NCBI GenBank assembly: GCA_022539475.1
Contig: VCMS01000269.1
Span: forward strand, 28,933-92,932
Length of the DNA: 64,000 nt
Source of the DNA: Gracilaria domingensis
Lineage: Eukaryota; Rhodophyta; Florideophyceae; Gracilariales; Gracilariaceae
Reading direction: 5' to 3'
Shown here: one piece after another, positions 29,812 through 40,017 of the stretch
Layout of the letters: each line of letters opens with the position of its first letter
Numbering within the stretch: the stretch's first letter is position 1
Position numbers and translations under genes: made by a program
Notes under the pieces: model-generated
Told to the model about the DNA's origin: nothing
The model's database searches: none
What the model saw: the letters and a program-made list of their open reading frames with translations, nothing else

Positions 29812-30453
29812 GATCCAATAATCTGATGTACTGGATTGCTTCCAAATGAATACCAGAACAAAGGCTGAAGAAACTTCGAGTTCGGAGCACCAGTTAGTTG
29901 TCACCTAAACTCTACCAGGAAACAGGTCAGACGGGTACGGTGATTTACAAAACAAGTAGTACCAAAGATACCTAATGTTCACGGAGAAACGTTGGCATAC
30001 GAGGGAACGAGAAGCATAACCTAATGCCCATTAGCAACCATCCATGGGTTTCTGACTGTTTGGTGATCATGACCACGCTTGAACGCCACGTGTGAGGTCC
30101 ATCTCCTACTGGAGAGTCGGCCGTACCGTTCCAAAATGCGTGGTGTGCGCACTGATCCATTCCACATCAGGCACGTTCCAGGTATCTACGGGGTTCGATT
30201 CATTCAGACTCTCCCTTGTCACACGGTTTTGGACTACGCACGAAAACATAAGAAACAAGCTGCACAACAAAAGCAAATAATGCAAACGCCAACTTTCGTT
30301 AACAAGATCGGAGCTCTGTTCCGTTCTACAACTTGTTTCCTAAAAGGCAGAAAACAGAATGCTTCATCACCTTGTTCAAGATTGCAGCCGTCTAAATGAA
30401 AACGAGGCACATACCGCGATATCAGTTGAACATCTGGTAGAAGCACCTGCCTT
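29812..30453. other. intergenic region
   Basis: About 640 bp between the GDT1-like start and the RNA-binding protein stop, both on the minus strand. It should contain the GDT1 promoter and the 3' UTR of the next gene. No other feature is recognised. Confidence 0.55.
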
Positions 30454-33400
30454 CTATCCTCGTTGGTAGTACCCTGGTCCACGGCGTCCCCCTTGCGGCG
30501 GAACACCATGTTGTTGATTCCCGTGGTAAGGACCAGGAAAGCCGGAGCTACCCTTGGGAGGCATTGAATATGAACCAAGGCGTGCCCCTCCGATTTGCTG
30601 CAAAGCTTGTTGCACAGTCGGGACAGAAAGTAGATGTGATACGCCGCCTTGAGGCGGAACAGGGGGAACAGGTGCCCCTGACGCTGACGGTAGGGGTGGG
30701 GGGGGAGGGGGGACACCGTCGCGTCGGGCACTCATTCTTGGCATCCCTCTTGAGCTACCATCCGGCCCAATGCTTTGAGCTGCTTGCTTCTGTTGAAAGG
30801 CTGAAATGAGGTGATTCAACCTTCCGATATCAACGCCCGTATTGAGTGTAGGAGCACTAGCACCTGAGGCATTCCCACCCGATGCACCAACAGACTGTCG
30901 GTTTCCATAATTTTGAGGACCCCCGTACTCATTGTTGACATTGTTACGACTGAACTCGTTCTCAACATATCGATTATCGGCGGTGGGCTCATTTTGACCT
31001 CGCATGCTTCCGGATCTGTTTATACCGCTCGAGGCATTGTAATATCCCCCCATGTGGTTGTTCATCGGTCTTGGGGCCCCGTTTTCGTTCCATCCAGAAT
31101 TGCGGTATTGAGAATTACCTCGCCCCTGACCGTATCGCGTGTTGAGCGAATGGGAACCATACTGGTCTCTGGTATCGTTTCCAGGACCGTAAGAACCACC
31201 AGAACCACCATAAGCTCCATAACCTTGGGTATTGTTTGTACCCACGTTCCCGTACGGATTCCTAGAGTCATATGAGCTTCCAAACTGTACCTGACCTTGG
31301 CCCTGGTATTGCCCGTCAGAGTACTCATGGTTGCCGTACTGTCCACCGGCTGAGTAAGACGGACCCATTCGTTGTGAGGTGGAGGCGTTGGTTCCGCCCG
31401 TCATCCCTCCATAACCAATATCGCGGCCACCAGAACCCCTGCTCCAATTGTACCCGTCTGCCATAGCGGCCCCGGGTCTTTGAGTGGGAGTAACAGCCGC
31501 GGGGTCATATTCATGTTCGGTTCTGTTTCCAAACGTTCCGCGGTTGTTGGCTGGATTAAACTGTTCTTCTTGATATGTGCCCACTCCGTTGGCATTGTAT
31601 GCCTGAGGATTGCGATTATAGTCAGCACCAAAAGCTTGTGAGCCCTGTGAGCCCATGTAATCTTGGCGACTATAGTTGTCATCCCGTCCTCCAGGCATAC
31701 CTACCTGGGCGTAACTAGCGTTACCTGAATGCACATCATATCCATAGCCTCCATTTCCACCGTTCGCTATACTTGACAATGGTGGCGGGGGCGGAGGGTG
31801 CATAGGCAAGTTGCCCATATTCGGACCAGTTGTCTGTATGTTGCGTCCTCCGCGCGGAGGCCGAGGGCCATTGACCCAACTTGATTTCCCATCTTGAGAA
31901 CCTACTCCCGCCTGCATACCCCATGGAGGTCTGTTGTTTGGCATTGCGGTATTCACACCCATACTCGGGTGCATCGTGCTTCCCATATTCATGCCCATGT
32001 TTCCTTGGACAGGTCCAGAGTTGGCGTAATGATTGGCCACTGAGTTGGGCATAATTATTCCACGCTCGATCAAACAGACCTCGACGGCCTCTTTCAGAGG
32101 GATTACACCGTTGCCTCGACCAGACTTCTCGTAGCCTGTCTTCTCTAATGTTCGAATTGTGCAGGTACCTGCTTCCACATCCTTAGAGGCTACAACCATG
32201 ACGTAAGGAATGGCGTCGCGCATGGCCTTTCCAAGTGCCTCACCAAGGTTGGTGGCTACAATGTGAAGGATATCTGAATTAAGACCGGTCATGTTTCTGA
32301 ACGTGCTCTCGCAGTGACGAGCGTAACCCTTTGCCGTTGGACTCATGCATAGGATTCTGAGATAGATACCGTTTTTGGGGTCCGGTCGATGCCGCCCATA
32401 CTGCGGTGGGTGAACACCTCCTTTTCGAAGGGCTGAGTTAGGGGAGACAGAACGCCTTCTTTTTCTAACGCCCTGCTGTTGTGATCCTGCATGGTCTCTA
32501 TCTCTAACGCGACCACGGGGCTGAGAGAATTGCCCGACAGCATGGGGTTTGGGGTGCTGGAAAGGAGTGTTGTTCTGAATGTGGGTGCCCTTCTTGACTT
32601 CCCTGTTATCAGCAATGGACAAGTCCAGAGCAATACCGCCAATGATACGACCTTGCTCATGCTTAACTGCCAAGGACGCTGCTTCGGCTGTGGAATACTG
32701 CACAAACCCGAACGACCGACGCAGGACTGGGTCTTCGATGAGAGTCCCATACTTGTGAAAGATCTCAACAATCTCCCTTGCGCTAGTGTACTCGGACGCT
32801 AAGTTCCCAATGAACACACGGGCATTTTTTGGACGATTTTTGGCGAACTTGGGAAGGTTTCTCGGTAAGGGTCGGTTCGTTGTTGGAAGACGAGGTGATG
32901 TTGATGCAGATGCAGTAGGCTTACTCTGTGTCCCAGATGGTTGTGGAGCGTGATGAGTTGGATGGGGAGTAGATGCCTCCAAATCCTTATGGAATGATTC
33001 TGCAGGCTGCGAAACTGACTTTGCGGGGGTTGTAGACGGTGGCTCGTCCTTTCCTCTTTCTCCAGTCTTTGGATCTACCGTAGTTTGGCTATTAGCAATC
33101 CCTTGTGTAACACTCTGCGTAGGCTGGGTGCTGTGGTCCGAAGTGGATTGCGCGGCATACGGATGCTGAGGGCTGTACACTGTTTGTTCAACTGTGGAAT
33201 TAGGTGGCAAATCAGTAGATTCCTCTGGAGTATGAAGCAAGGGTGGCGAAAGAATAGAAGGTCCTACCTTCGACGGCGTAGTATTCTGTGTAGGTTGAAC
33301 AAAGGTGACGTCTGCATTCTGCTTCGCGTCATTAGCTGTGACGCTCTGGGCATCGTCCCTTGGAAGCGAGTGTGACCCCGCCTGTTGAGGGCCCTGTGCG

Positions 33401-33942
33401 GTTGCTTGCTCTGGCATGGTCGGCTGCGTGTTTGGAGAAGATGGGTTGACACTCACGGGGCAGTATGGAGCTGCCGATGGGTTTGGAGGAGGGCTTATGT
33501 CAACCTTCGAAACGGTTTCGTTGGAAGCGGAGAGTGTTTGTGCGCCAGGATCGGCCTTCGCCGCGCTCAAGTCAGCTTTGGGCGAAGCCGGAGGTGCTTG
33601 CGACGGGGTTCGGGCGTCGACCTGCACGGGTGCAGGCATCGTAGGAGATGGATTTGGATTTTGTTGAGTTGGAAGTGAGTTTGGAACGTCGTCTACCGCA
33701 TTCGGAGAAATGGATATTGACGGGTTATTTGTCGGGGTTGTCGGACTGACAGGGACTTTTGGTTCCTGCGGAGAAGAGTGGGCAACTGGAGGTTGCTCTT
33801 GGGTGTCATCGGGCTCTGGAAGCGTGCGCGTTTCAAGAGACGACTGTTGTGGGAGGGCACGGACATGAGACACAATACCGGAAGGATTTTGTAGGAGGGA
33901 CGTTGAGTTTGCGTTTTGGGCGGACGCTTGTGATGCGGACAT
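30454..33942 (-). CDS. RNA-binding protein: RRM, anticodon-binding-like domain and prion-like tail
   Basis: The Met at 33942 (MSASQASAQNANS) gives 1162 residues; the frame extends upstream to 34308, but that part is GC-biased leader-like sequence. Order of parts: a long Pro/Ser/Thr/Gln-rich disordered region (1-370); one RRM (about 372-445) with RNP2 VFIGNL and RNP1 SFGFVQY; a short basic linker; a domain at about 523-635 resembling the class II tRNA-synthetase anticodon-binding fold as in NCOA5-type proteins; then a low-complexity Gly/Asn/Tyr/Gln-rich tail with poly-Pro segments. The architecture resembles metazoan NCOA5 and fungal RRM proteins that act in transcription or mRNA processing. 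The tail predicts condensate formation. It is probably nuclear or shuttling. One exon. Confidence 0.82.
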   Translation of the reverse strand: MSASQASAQNANSTSLLQNPSGIVSHVRALPQQSSLETRTLPEPDDTQEQPPVAHSSPQEPKVPVSPTTPTNNPSISISPNAVDDVPNSLPTQQNPNPSPTMPAPVQVDARTPSQAPPASPKADLSAAKADPGAQTLSASNETVSKVDISPPPNPSAAPYCPVSVNPSSPNTQPTMPEQATAQGPQQAGSHSLPRDDAQSVTANDAKQNADVTFVQPTQNTTPSKVGPSILSPPLLHTPEESTDLPPNSTVEQTVYSPQHPYAAQSTSDHSTQPTQSVTQGIANSQTTVDPKTGERGKDEPPSTTPAKSVSQPAESFHKDLEASTPHPTHHAPQPSGTQSKPTASASTSPRLPTTNRPLPRNLPKFAKNRPKNARVFIGNLASEYTSAREIVEIFHKYGTLIEDPVLRRSFGFVQYSTAEAASLAVKHEQGRIIGGIALDLSIADNREVKKGTHIQNNTPFQHPKPHAVGQFSQPRGRVRDRDHAGSQQQGVRKRRRSVSPNSALRKGGVHPPQYGRHRPDPKNGIYLRILCMSPTAKGYARHCESTFRNMTGLNSDILHIVATNLGEALGKAMRDAIPYVMVVASKDVEAGTCTIRTLEKTGYEKSGRGNGVIPLKEAVEVCLIERGIIMPNSVANHYANSGPVQGNMGMNMGSTMHPSMGVNTAMPNNRPPWGMQAGVGSQDGKSSWVNGPRPPRGGRNIQTTGPNMGNLPMHPPPPPPLSSIANGGNGGYGYDVHSGNASYAQVGMPGGRDDNYSRQDYMGSQGSQAFGADYNRNPQAYNANGVGTYQEEQFNPANNRGTFGNRTEHEYDPAAVTPTQRPGAAMADGYNWSRGSGGRDIGYGGMTGGTNASTSQRMGPSYSAGGQYGNHEYSDGQYQGQGQVQFGSSYDSRNPYGNVGTNNTQGYGAYGGSGGSYGPGNDTRDQYGSHSLNTRYGQGRGNSQYRNSGWNENGAPRPMNNHMGGYYNASSGINRSGSMRGQNEPTADNRYVENEFSRNNVNNEYGGPQNYGNRQSVGASGGNASGASAPTLNTGVDIGRLNHLISAFQQKQAAQSIGPDGSSRGMPRMSARRDGVPPPPPPLPSASGAPVPPVPPQGGVSHLLSVPTVQQALQQIGGARLGSYSMPPKGSSGFPGPYHGNQQHGVPPQGGRRGPGYYQRG

Positions 33943-35541
33943 GACGGGCAATTGCTCGTTGGTGAAGGGATAGAAATGCAAAGCGAGGATAGATACGACG
34001 AGCTCGTGAACGGACTTGGAAAATTCGAGAAACTGGCCGAAAACCGGCGGAGAAGCGTTGAGGAGCAAGAGTAGACGTCGGAGTGAGGAAGTGCGCGCTG
34101 TGAACGGCGCGAGTGGGGGCGACGAAAGAGTGCGAAGTGGAAGAAAAGATGCTTCGTGATGATGAAATGGAACAGGTTTAGCTAAAAAACGGCCGAGACC
34201 GGGAGACGGGCGCTGCGCGAAGATGGGTATGTTAGGCGAAGGTCGAGGAAGATGCTGAGCGCGGGAGGACGGCCATGGCTGATTACGAAGGCGCCGGGTT
34301 AAATGCAACGCTGCCGGGCTGCTCGGCTGCCGGCGCGGCGGAAGAGCGTGGCTGAAATTTCGTACTTTCTGTTCAGACTTTTCGACGCAAAGTGGCTCGG
34401 CCGCTACAAAGCTAACGCCGAGAACGCTGTAATGTGCCGGGAACCACTACGTATGCCACGTGCAATGCACATGAATTCGAGTCCAATTATTCGACTGCTG
34501 ATCGTTCGTGTTGCAAGGCAGGCAGGGGCGTCCCTATCGACGGAAGGTGGCATAAGGCTGTGATGCGGAGTGTTGTCATCCCCCTCAGTTTAGGAGTCTT
34601 TCCGGTCACTGGAATCCAGTGTCGGCGGCGCTGCCGGATCCATGCGCCACCGTGCGATTCCGGACGAGGTCTCATGTCATAAGGATGAGCAGGCCAGTGT
34701 AGTTTCTGTACCGTCGGTACCGACGGTACATATCGGAAGCAAGTATCGCTACTGGTTTCGTTTGCTCTATCTTTGTACTGAACGTCTCGTCCTTCCGCAG
34801 AGTCTCCCAAACTCAGCGTAACGTTCGAGATCAGTTGGAAATGCTCTCGCATCATAATGGGCAGTTCAGCCTACAAACGATTTTATGGAGCATGCATCGT
34901 TAATCAGCAGTTGCTCACAGAGCAGAGGGGCGGCAAACCAAGACTTGTGCGAAATACAAGCCACGCCATACCTTGCAAGCTGATTTTGGAGTGGCAAGCG
35001 CCAGGCATCTGACACTGTCTACGTCACGCGACGCAATGACAACTTGGCTGCGGTGCGTGGCTGTTGCAGATAGTGATAGAAGCAGGCGTACCGATTAAAC
35101 ACGAAACATACAAGATTGCTTCACGCCTACCCTTGTATTGCTGAACGCCACACGCATATTGTTTTCACGGATCTGCTACTTTTGGTACTTACCAACAGGA
35201 GTTGGCTCGAGCGCACCGTTGCTCGATTCGAGACGGGCGTAACAGCAAGCGGTGCGCTGGCGGTTGGCGGGCAATGCTGATCAGTACAGCTCTAATTAGC
35301 GATAGCCCTGATCTGTAACAGACAGCATAAGAGATTCTACTGGTGGATTGTATATGAGCTCGCTCCGCAGGTAGCCCTCTTAACCCAATTCCGCCACGAA
35401 CGGACTTTCCGTTATACAGCTAGCACCAACATATGCTTATCAAGTAAGGACAGGAACGTACGATGATCTAAAAAGAGGATGTACCTTTGCAGCTGGCGGC
35501 AGATAGCTGGCAGCAGCAAGCTGGCGCGAGCACACGCGGCT
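33943..35541. other. gene-free region right of the RNA-binding gene
   Basis: Contains the probable leader of the RNA-binding gene (to about 34308) and about 1.2 kb without a recognisable gene. The one notable feature is a perfect 24-bp palindrome at 34707-34730. Confidence 0.55.
34707..34730. repeat. perfect 24-bp palindrome
   Basis: TGTACCGTCGG followed by TACCGACGGTACA reads identically on both strands with no spacer. Such a spacerless palindrome could be a dimeric transcription-factor site or a transposon footprint; nothing adjacent decides this. Confidence 0.85.
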
Positions 35542-35950
35542 TTATTTTGCATCCGCCGTCTGCAAATGCGGGAAACAATCAGTGAGCTGATGCTTTGGAT
35601 GTTTGCTTTCGGTATGCTGGCGGAGAGAGGCCTCCTTCATAGTGCACATAAAAGTCTTTCGAAAAGAGAGTCAGCACAACAGCGGTTTCACTCACGAACG
35701 TACGATAGCACCGGATGGCGAAACAGGCAACTTACAGCGCGGCACACGGTGCAAACAATGTTCATTGCGCCTTTATTGGAGGCAATCTGCGACCCCTTGC
35801 CAGACTTCTTGGCCTTGGCGGCGTTGCGCTCACGCTTGGTGGCGGACTTTGCTCCGTTTCTGCAAGGTGGCACGGGGACGAAAAGCAGGTTAGTGGCGGT
35901 AAGGGGGCGCTCAAATTGCCTGGGGAAGGAAGCACGTACCCTCCGCCCAT
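35542..35950 (-). CDS. small ZNF706/At2g23090-like zinc-finger protein
   Basis: Three exons on the minus strand (35950-35940, 35859-35736, 35655-35542) join in phase to give 82 residues starting MGGGNGAKSATKRERN. Both introns are 80 bp: GTACGT...CACTAAC...TTGCAG and GTAAGT...GCTGAC...GAAAG. The N-terminal half is a basic SERF/4F5-like segment (KRERNAAKAKKSGKGSQ). The second half is a zinc finger, C-x2-C in CTVCRATF and H-x4-H in QHTESKH, then PK...CFPHL, as in plant At2g23090 and human ZNF706. The 11-nt first exon is very short but gives the conserved MGGGNG start. Family members are small nuclear/cytosolic proteins linked to proteostasis and translation; the exact role is unsettled. The gene is divergent from the hemerythrin-like gene. 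Confidence 0.9.
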
Positions 35951-36477
35951 GTCGTTGAACGGATGCTGATGAACGTTTAAGACGAGCAATTCGAACCAAA
36001 GCGGCGTGGTTATAGATACCTTCGTAGGATATCGGACGATGCGTGGTGATGATACGGGTTGGAAGGATCGTCGACGACAAGTTGGCGGGCCCAACTGCAG
36101 CGGGGAGAAGCGCGACGCGGCTTGTGTCGAGCGACGCGCTGCCAGTGGCAGTGCCAGCCTGCCACTGGGTGCGGTACGCAGTAGCCGCGCGGTAGCCGCG
36201 CGCCGCTCGGTGGCCCGACGCATGCGACTCATGCAGCACCGTGCACGCGCGGCGTGCGGCACCAGCGCTTGACGTCATGCGCGTGCACCACCACTATTTG
36301 GGCGCGTGCGCACCGCCCGTCCAGTGCCGCGCTCACCCGCGCATCCCCCTGCGCAGCCGCCGCCCGCCTCTGTGGTCCGTCCTCCCTCCCCCCCCCCCCC
36401 CCCGCCTCCCGCGCCCGCCACCTCGCGCTCCGCCTCTCCGCGCCGGTCCGCCGCCGTCCCGATTGAGCTCCAGCGCC
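35951..36477. promoter_or_regulatory. GC-rich divergent promoter region with poly-C tract
   Basis: This region separates the head-to-head zinc-finger and hemerythrin-like genes. It is GC-rich, with a run of about 16 cytosines at 36388-36403 close to the start at 36478. Open frames on both strands here are compositional artefacts. Confidence 0.55.
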
Positions 36478-37335
36478 ATGCAGATGGACGCGCCCGACTT
36501 CGAGGTCTACGACGACGATTTTGCCGAAGCTTCTATCGAGGCTATCTCGTTGGCCGCTCTGCGCCCGCCGGCGCACAATGAGTCGCCGCCGGACCGCGTG
36601 TTTCCGCCAAATCCCCCGCGCAGGGTTCATTCCGCGCTGACGCCTCGACGCACGTCCACTGCCCACTCGCCCGCCGTCACTCACCTCCCACATCACCCCC
36701 ACCCCTCTCTCTGGCACCACCATGTGTTCACGCTCCCTCACAACGCCATCCGCGCTGAGCTGTTGGACCTGTACGACATGCTGCACGCATTGTCACCGCG
36801 CACTGCGCCGCTGCTCACTGACTGGCATTACGTATTCGATGACTTTTTGGCCCGCTATCTGCTCTTCGAGAAGGAGGCGCTCATTCCGTGGGTGTACGCC
36901 TCCCACTCGGATGCACTTCCCGATCGCTCATCACTGGAAAAGCGCGCTGCCACTATTGGCGAGGCGCGTGCTGAATTGTCGCAGTCTGTCTGTCTCATGA
37001 GGACTATGTCCTTCACTAATGTCATCCCGCTCTTGATGCGCGCTGCGCGCCAGCTCACTGACGCTGTGCTCACGTATATGGACATTCAGGACAAGAACTT
37101 TCCCACCGTTATTCGCTCGTTCCGCACCCGAGAGGATGCGCTCAATGTGGAGCGCCTCATGACGAAGCGCATGGATGTCGGTATTCTGCTCAGATGGATT
37201 CACTCACGCTCCCAACGCACGCAATTGCGGACGAAATTGCTTTCTCCAAAGGGTTGGATATTATGGTTCCGAAGAGGTAACAGAACTCTCATCGATCACC
37301 AGAGCATAGTTGACGCCATCTTGGGCGTTCCATGA
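36478..37335 (+). CDS. hemerythrin-like helical protein (degenerate metal ligands)
   Basis: From the Met at 36478 there are 285 residues. After a disordered Pro/Arg-rich N-terminus (1-75), the segment LPHNAIRAELLDLYDML...LTDWHYVFDDFLARYLLFEKEALIPWV follows the hemerythrin/HHE pattern of H-N-x-I-R-x-E, then H, then a helix ending F-E-K-E...P. In canonical hemerythrins the last helix reads H-x-x-x-E; here the His is replaced (YLLFEKE), so the di-iron site looks incomplete. A second helical pair (TYMDIQDKNFPTVIRSF) again resembles the family. It may sense or bind something other than O2, or be structural. No signal peptide. One exon; GC-rich at the 5' end. Confidence 0.5.
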   Translation: MQMDAPDFEVYDDDFAEASIEAISLAALRPPAHNESPPDRVFPPNPPRRVHSALTPRRTSTAHSPAVTHLPHHPHPSLWHHHVFTLPHNAIRAELLDLYDMLHALSPRTAPLLTDWHYVFDDFLARYLLFEKEALIPWVYASHSDALPDRSSLEKRAATIGEARAELSQSVCLMRTMSFTNVIPLLMRAARQLTDAVLTYMDIQDKNFPTVIRSFRTREDALNVERLMTKRMDVGILLRWIHSRSQRTQLRTKLLSPKGWILWFRRGNRTLIDHQSIVDAILGVP

Positions 37336-38426
37336 CCCCCGTGCCTGTTTTGCTTACCACAGCGCACAAGTTCATGCAATCTATCAGTTCGTTTCCTCTT
37401 TCAGGGATCGATTCATTTTCCTTTCCTCTCTCGTTATCTGTACTTCAGGTGGTTGAAATTCAAATCATCGAAAGTTTCTTTCCACTTGTATTTCAATCCC
37501 ATCTTAATATTACCGAAGCATCACTCGTCGCTTCTCTCCGCCGGCGCACCCGGTGTTCAACTATCTAATCAAAAATCTCGTTCTGCATTCTCGCAAGAGG
37601 TGACGTGACCAACGTGGTCACCTCTTGAGACAGTATCTATCAACTGTAAAACGACCCTTTGTCACAAACGCCAGTCGCGATTGCCTCTGCCCGGTATCCC
37701 TCTGCCAATGCGTCCGTCCACCCTGGGTGGACACGTTCCAACAGCGCTGCGTCTCTATGCACATCTAGGAGTATCTCATAGAAGTTTGGTGTCGCGGCCC
37801 TGTCGCCGAGACTGTCCCCGAATCCAAATCAGACCTGGTCTACCTTCATCGAGGAACGCATACGGTGAAGAGACAAGTGCACGTGTGCTGTACCCATGTT
37901 TTCGCCGACTGGTCAGCTTCACCCAGTGAATCCTTGCAGATCAATGTTATTCTGATTCAGACTTGACAGCCTTCCATCTCTTCATTGTTCTCTCTCCTTC
38001 GAACGCTTAAATCAATGTACAATCAAGTCACAACATACGCAGTACTCTATCGACGTTCTGAAATGTTCTTCGTCGAAAGCCCGAAACGCCCGCGAAAAAC
38101 GTTCGCCGCTTGCCCAAATGTAACCAAAAGGATCTGCAGCACGGATGTTCGTAATCACCATGTTATTGTCATGGTCATCACGCCAAAGTTTCAATCACTG
38201 TTCCGATCGTACTCGCTTCAACAGAAAAAGAACTGTTCGATTCTGCAGGCATCCAGATATCTTAAGCATGGTAAGAAAAAGCCCCCCAAGTCTAGTTTTG
38301 GGGCAGTTGTCGGCTACAAGACATTGTCTCTGCAGGGGCAAGTCGTGTAATCAACTTGGAAGGTTATTACATAGTTTACGAGGCAAAACGATGATTAACG
38401 TAGAAAATTCGTTTCGACCACCCGCA
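37336..38426. other. spacer with one stem-loop
   Basis: No gene is recognised in 1.1 kb. At 37594-37627 an 11-bp perfect stem (CAAGAGGTGAC/GTCACCTCTTG) encloses a 12-nt loop that itself contains GTGACC/GGTCAC complementarity. It lies 260 bp past the hemerythrin-like stop. Confidence 0.6.
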
Positions 38427-39506
38427 TCATCCTTCGTCCATCATTGTCGCTTGCTGCTTCAAAAAAGTAGCATAGATTTGCATAAAGCGAGCCGAAAAGG
38501 CTTCTAGGTGGAAGATCGGTTTCGTTCCTTTCGTCAAATTGCGATCAAACTTGGCTGCAACTCTACATATTTCAGGGCAGATCTCATCATCAGCAATCCT
38601 AAGAATTTCTTCCAGCAATCTACGAAGAATTACATCTCCCGGTACCGCATGTGCTAGAAGCTCTTGCAAACGCTTTCGCACGGCGATCAATTGAGATGCA
38701 GTCTGTGAACGAGTAAGCATCACAGCCAGATCTTGACATGCATATTCCCAATCACCCAACATCACTTGCGCTTCTGCAGGTAGGGATAAGGCCCCCACAG
38801 ATACGCGTGTAGCTTCAAATTGTAGAAGAGCTCTCCTCATGTTTCGATCCGACGTTCGAGCGAGTTTTTGAGCGAGTGGTTCCGGAAGTGTTATTCCTTC
38901 CTTTTGGGCAACACTCTGGAGCACCAAAACGATATCCGATGTGGAAGGCAGCGCAACACGAATACCGACGCAGCGACTTCGAAGCGGTTCAAGAATCTTT
39001 GTGACAGACTCAGCAATCATGATAACCCTGCATGTTTTGGAGTATCGTTCCATTGTACGCCGCAACGCTTGTTGTGCAAGTCGACTCATTTGATCAACAT
39101 CATGCATGACAATGACTTTCAAACCCTTTTTCACGTCGAGAGGAGCAGAAGAAGCCATATCCTTGATAAGCTCTTGCACGACGAGACGGTCATTATTTCC
39201 CGATTCTGATGGGTTGACTTCGATATGGTGCGCCGAAGCCACGGTCGTGACTTCGACTTGCTTCTTCTCCAGTTTGAGCGTCCTGTGAACGACCTTTTTC
39301 TTTTCGACGGCTTGTCCAAACAGTGAGCGTAAAACACAGTGAGCTCGCGTACGTTTTCCAGCACCGGACGGACCGTAGAACAGTAAATGTGGCATATCTG
39401 CATTGCTCAGCAACTGAAGGTTCTTCGTGAGCGAAGGGTGATACGAGAGTGCATTGAACGTAGAAGGACGGTATTTGTCCACCCAGAGCAGACCTTCTGA
39501 AGACAT
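38427..39506 (-). CDS. RFC3: replication factor C subunit 3
   Basis: One exon, 359 residues, close to the usual RFC3 length of about 356. It begins LWVDKYRP, the N-terminal motif of all RFC clamp-loader subunits. The Walker A reads GPSGAGKRT. A long insertion-type segment EVNPSESGNNDR and ALRRTMERY match RFC3 specifically rather than RFC2/4/5. The sensor 1/SRC region reads LRSRCVGIRV; RFC3 normally keeps an SRC but has a diverged Walker B, and here VIVMHDVDQM stands in that place. With the other RFC subunits it loads PCNA on primed DNA in the nucleus. Upstream lies a 500-bp divergent spacer to the DUF1995 gene. Confidence 0.95.
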   Translation of the reverse strand: MSSEGLLWVDKYRPSTFNALSYHPSLTKNLQLLSNADMPHLLFYGPSGAGKRTRAHCVLRSLFGQAVEKKKVVHRTLKLEKKQVEVTTVASAHHIEVNPSESGNNDRLVVQELIKDMASSAPLDVKKGLKVIVMHDVDQMSRLAQQALRRTMERYSKTCRVIMIAESVTKILEPLRSRCVGIRVALPSTSDIVLVLQSVAQKEGITLPEPLAQKLARTSDRNMRRALLQFEATRVSVGALSLPAEAQVMLGDWEYACQDLAVMLTRSQTASQLIAVRKRLQELLAHAVPGDVILRRLLEEILRIADDEICPEICRVAAKFDRNLTKGTKPIFHLEAFSARFMQIYATFLKQQATMMDEG

Positions 39507-40017
39507 TGTGGAAGCAAAGCAAGTTCAAAAACCACAGCTAAGCGTTTTGCGTCGTGAGAGGAAACAGGATTCGCTTTGGAGTAGAATGGCGGCTCTTTAG
39601 CCGGTTTCAATGGTTGCGCACAAGATAATGCACAATTCCGCCTGATCGACGCATCTGCCGGGGGGATTTGATTTGATTTGAGATGAAGCGAATAATCACA
39701 GTACCTACTTTGAGAAGAGCAGGAGATGTTCAAGGCGAAGCAAACGTCTACTCGTGAGTTCGTCAGGAGCAGTGGTCAATGTGGGAAGCAAGTACGGAGA
39801 AGACAGCGAGAAGTTAGGATATCCTCGGACGACAATTTCCCGCGAAAAAAGATAGATGCCAGGCATGCCAGGTACGAATGCCACACCCGTGGCAATCTGT
39901 TGTACGTGAAGCCCTGGCGCCCACTCAGTGGGCCCCACTGTGCACCTCGATTGCTGACCCTGTCGTTCACCATCACTGCCCACCTGCTAGTCACCGAGCA
40001 ATTCATCAAAGCGCACC
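39507..40017. other. divergent spacer between RFC3 and the DUF1995 gene
   Basis: About 510 bp that should contain both promoters. The open frames crossing it on both strands match no family. No distinctive motif is seen. Confidence 0.5.

Noticed and set aside
35479-36278. Several 96-196-codon open frames on both strands
   Set aside because: They are shadows or intron read-throughs of the three-exon zinc-finger gene.
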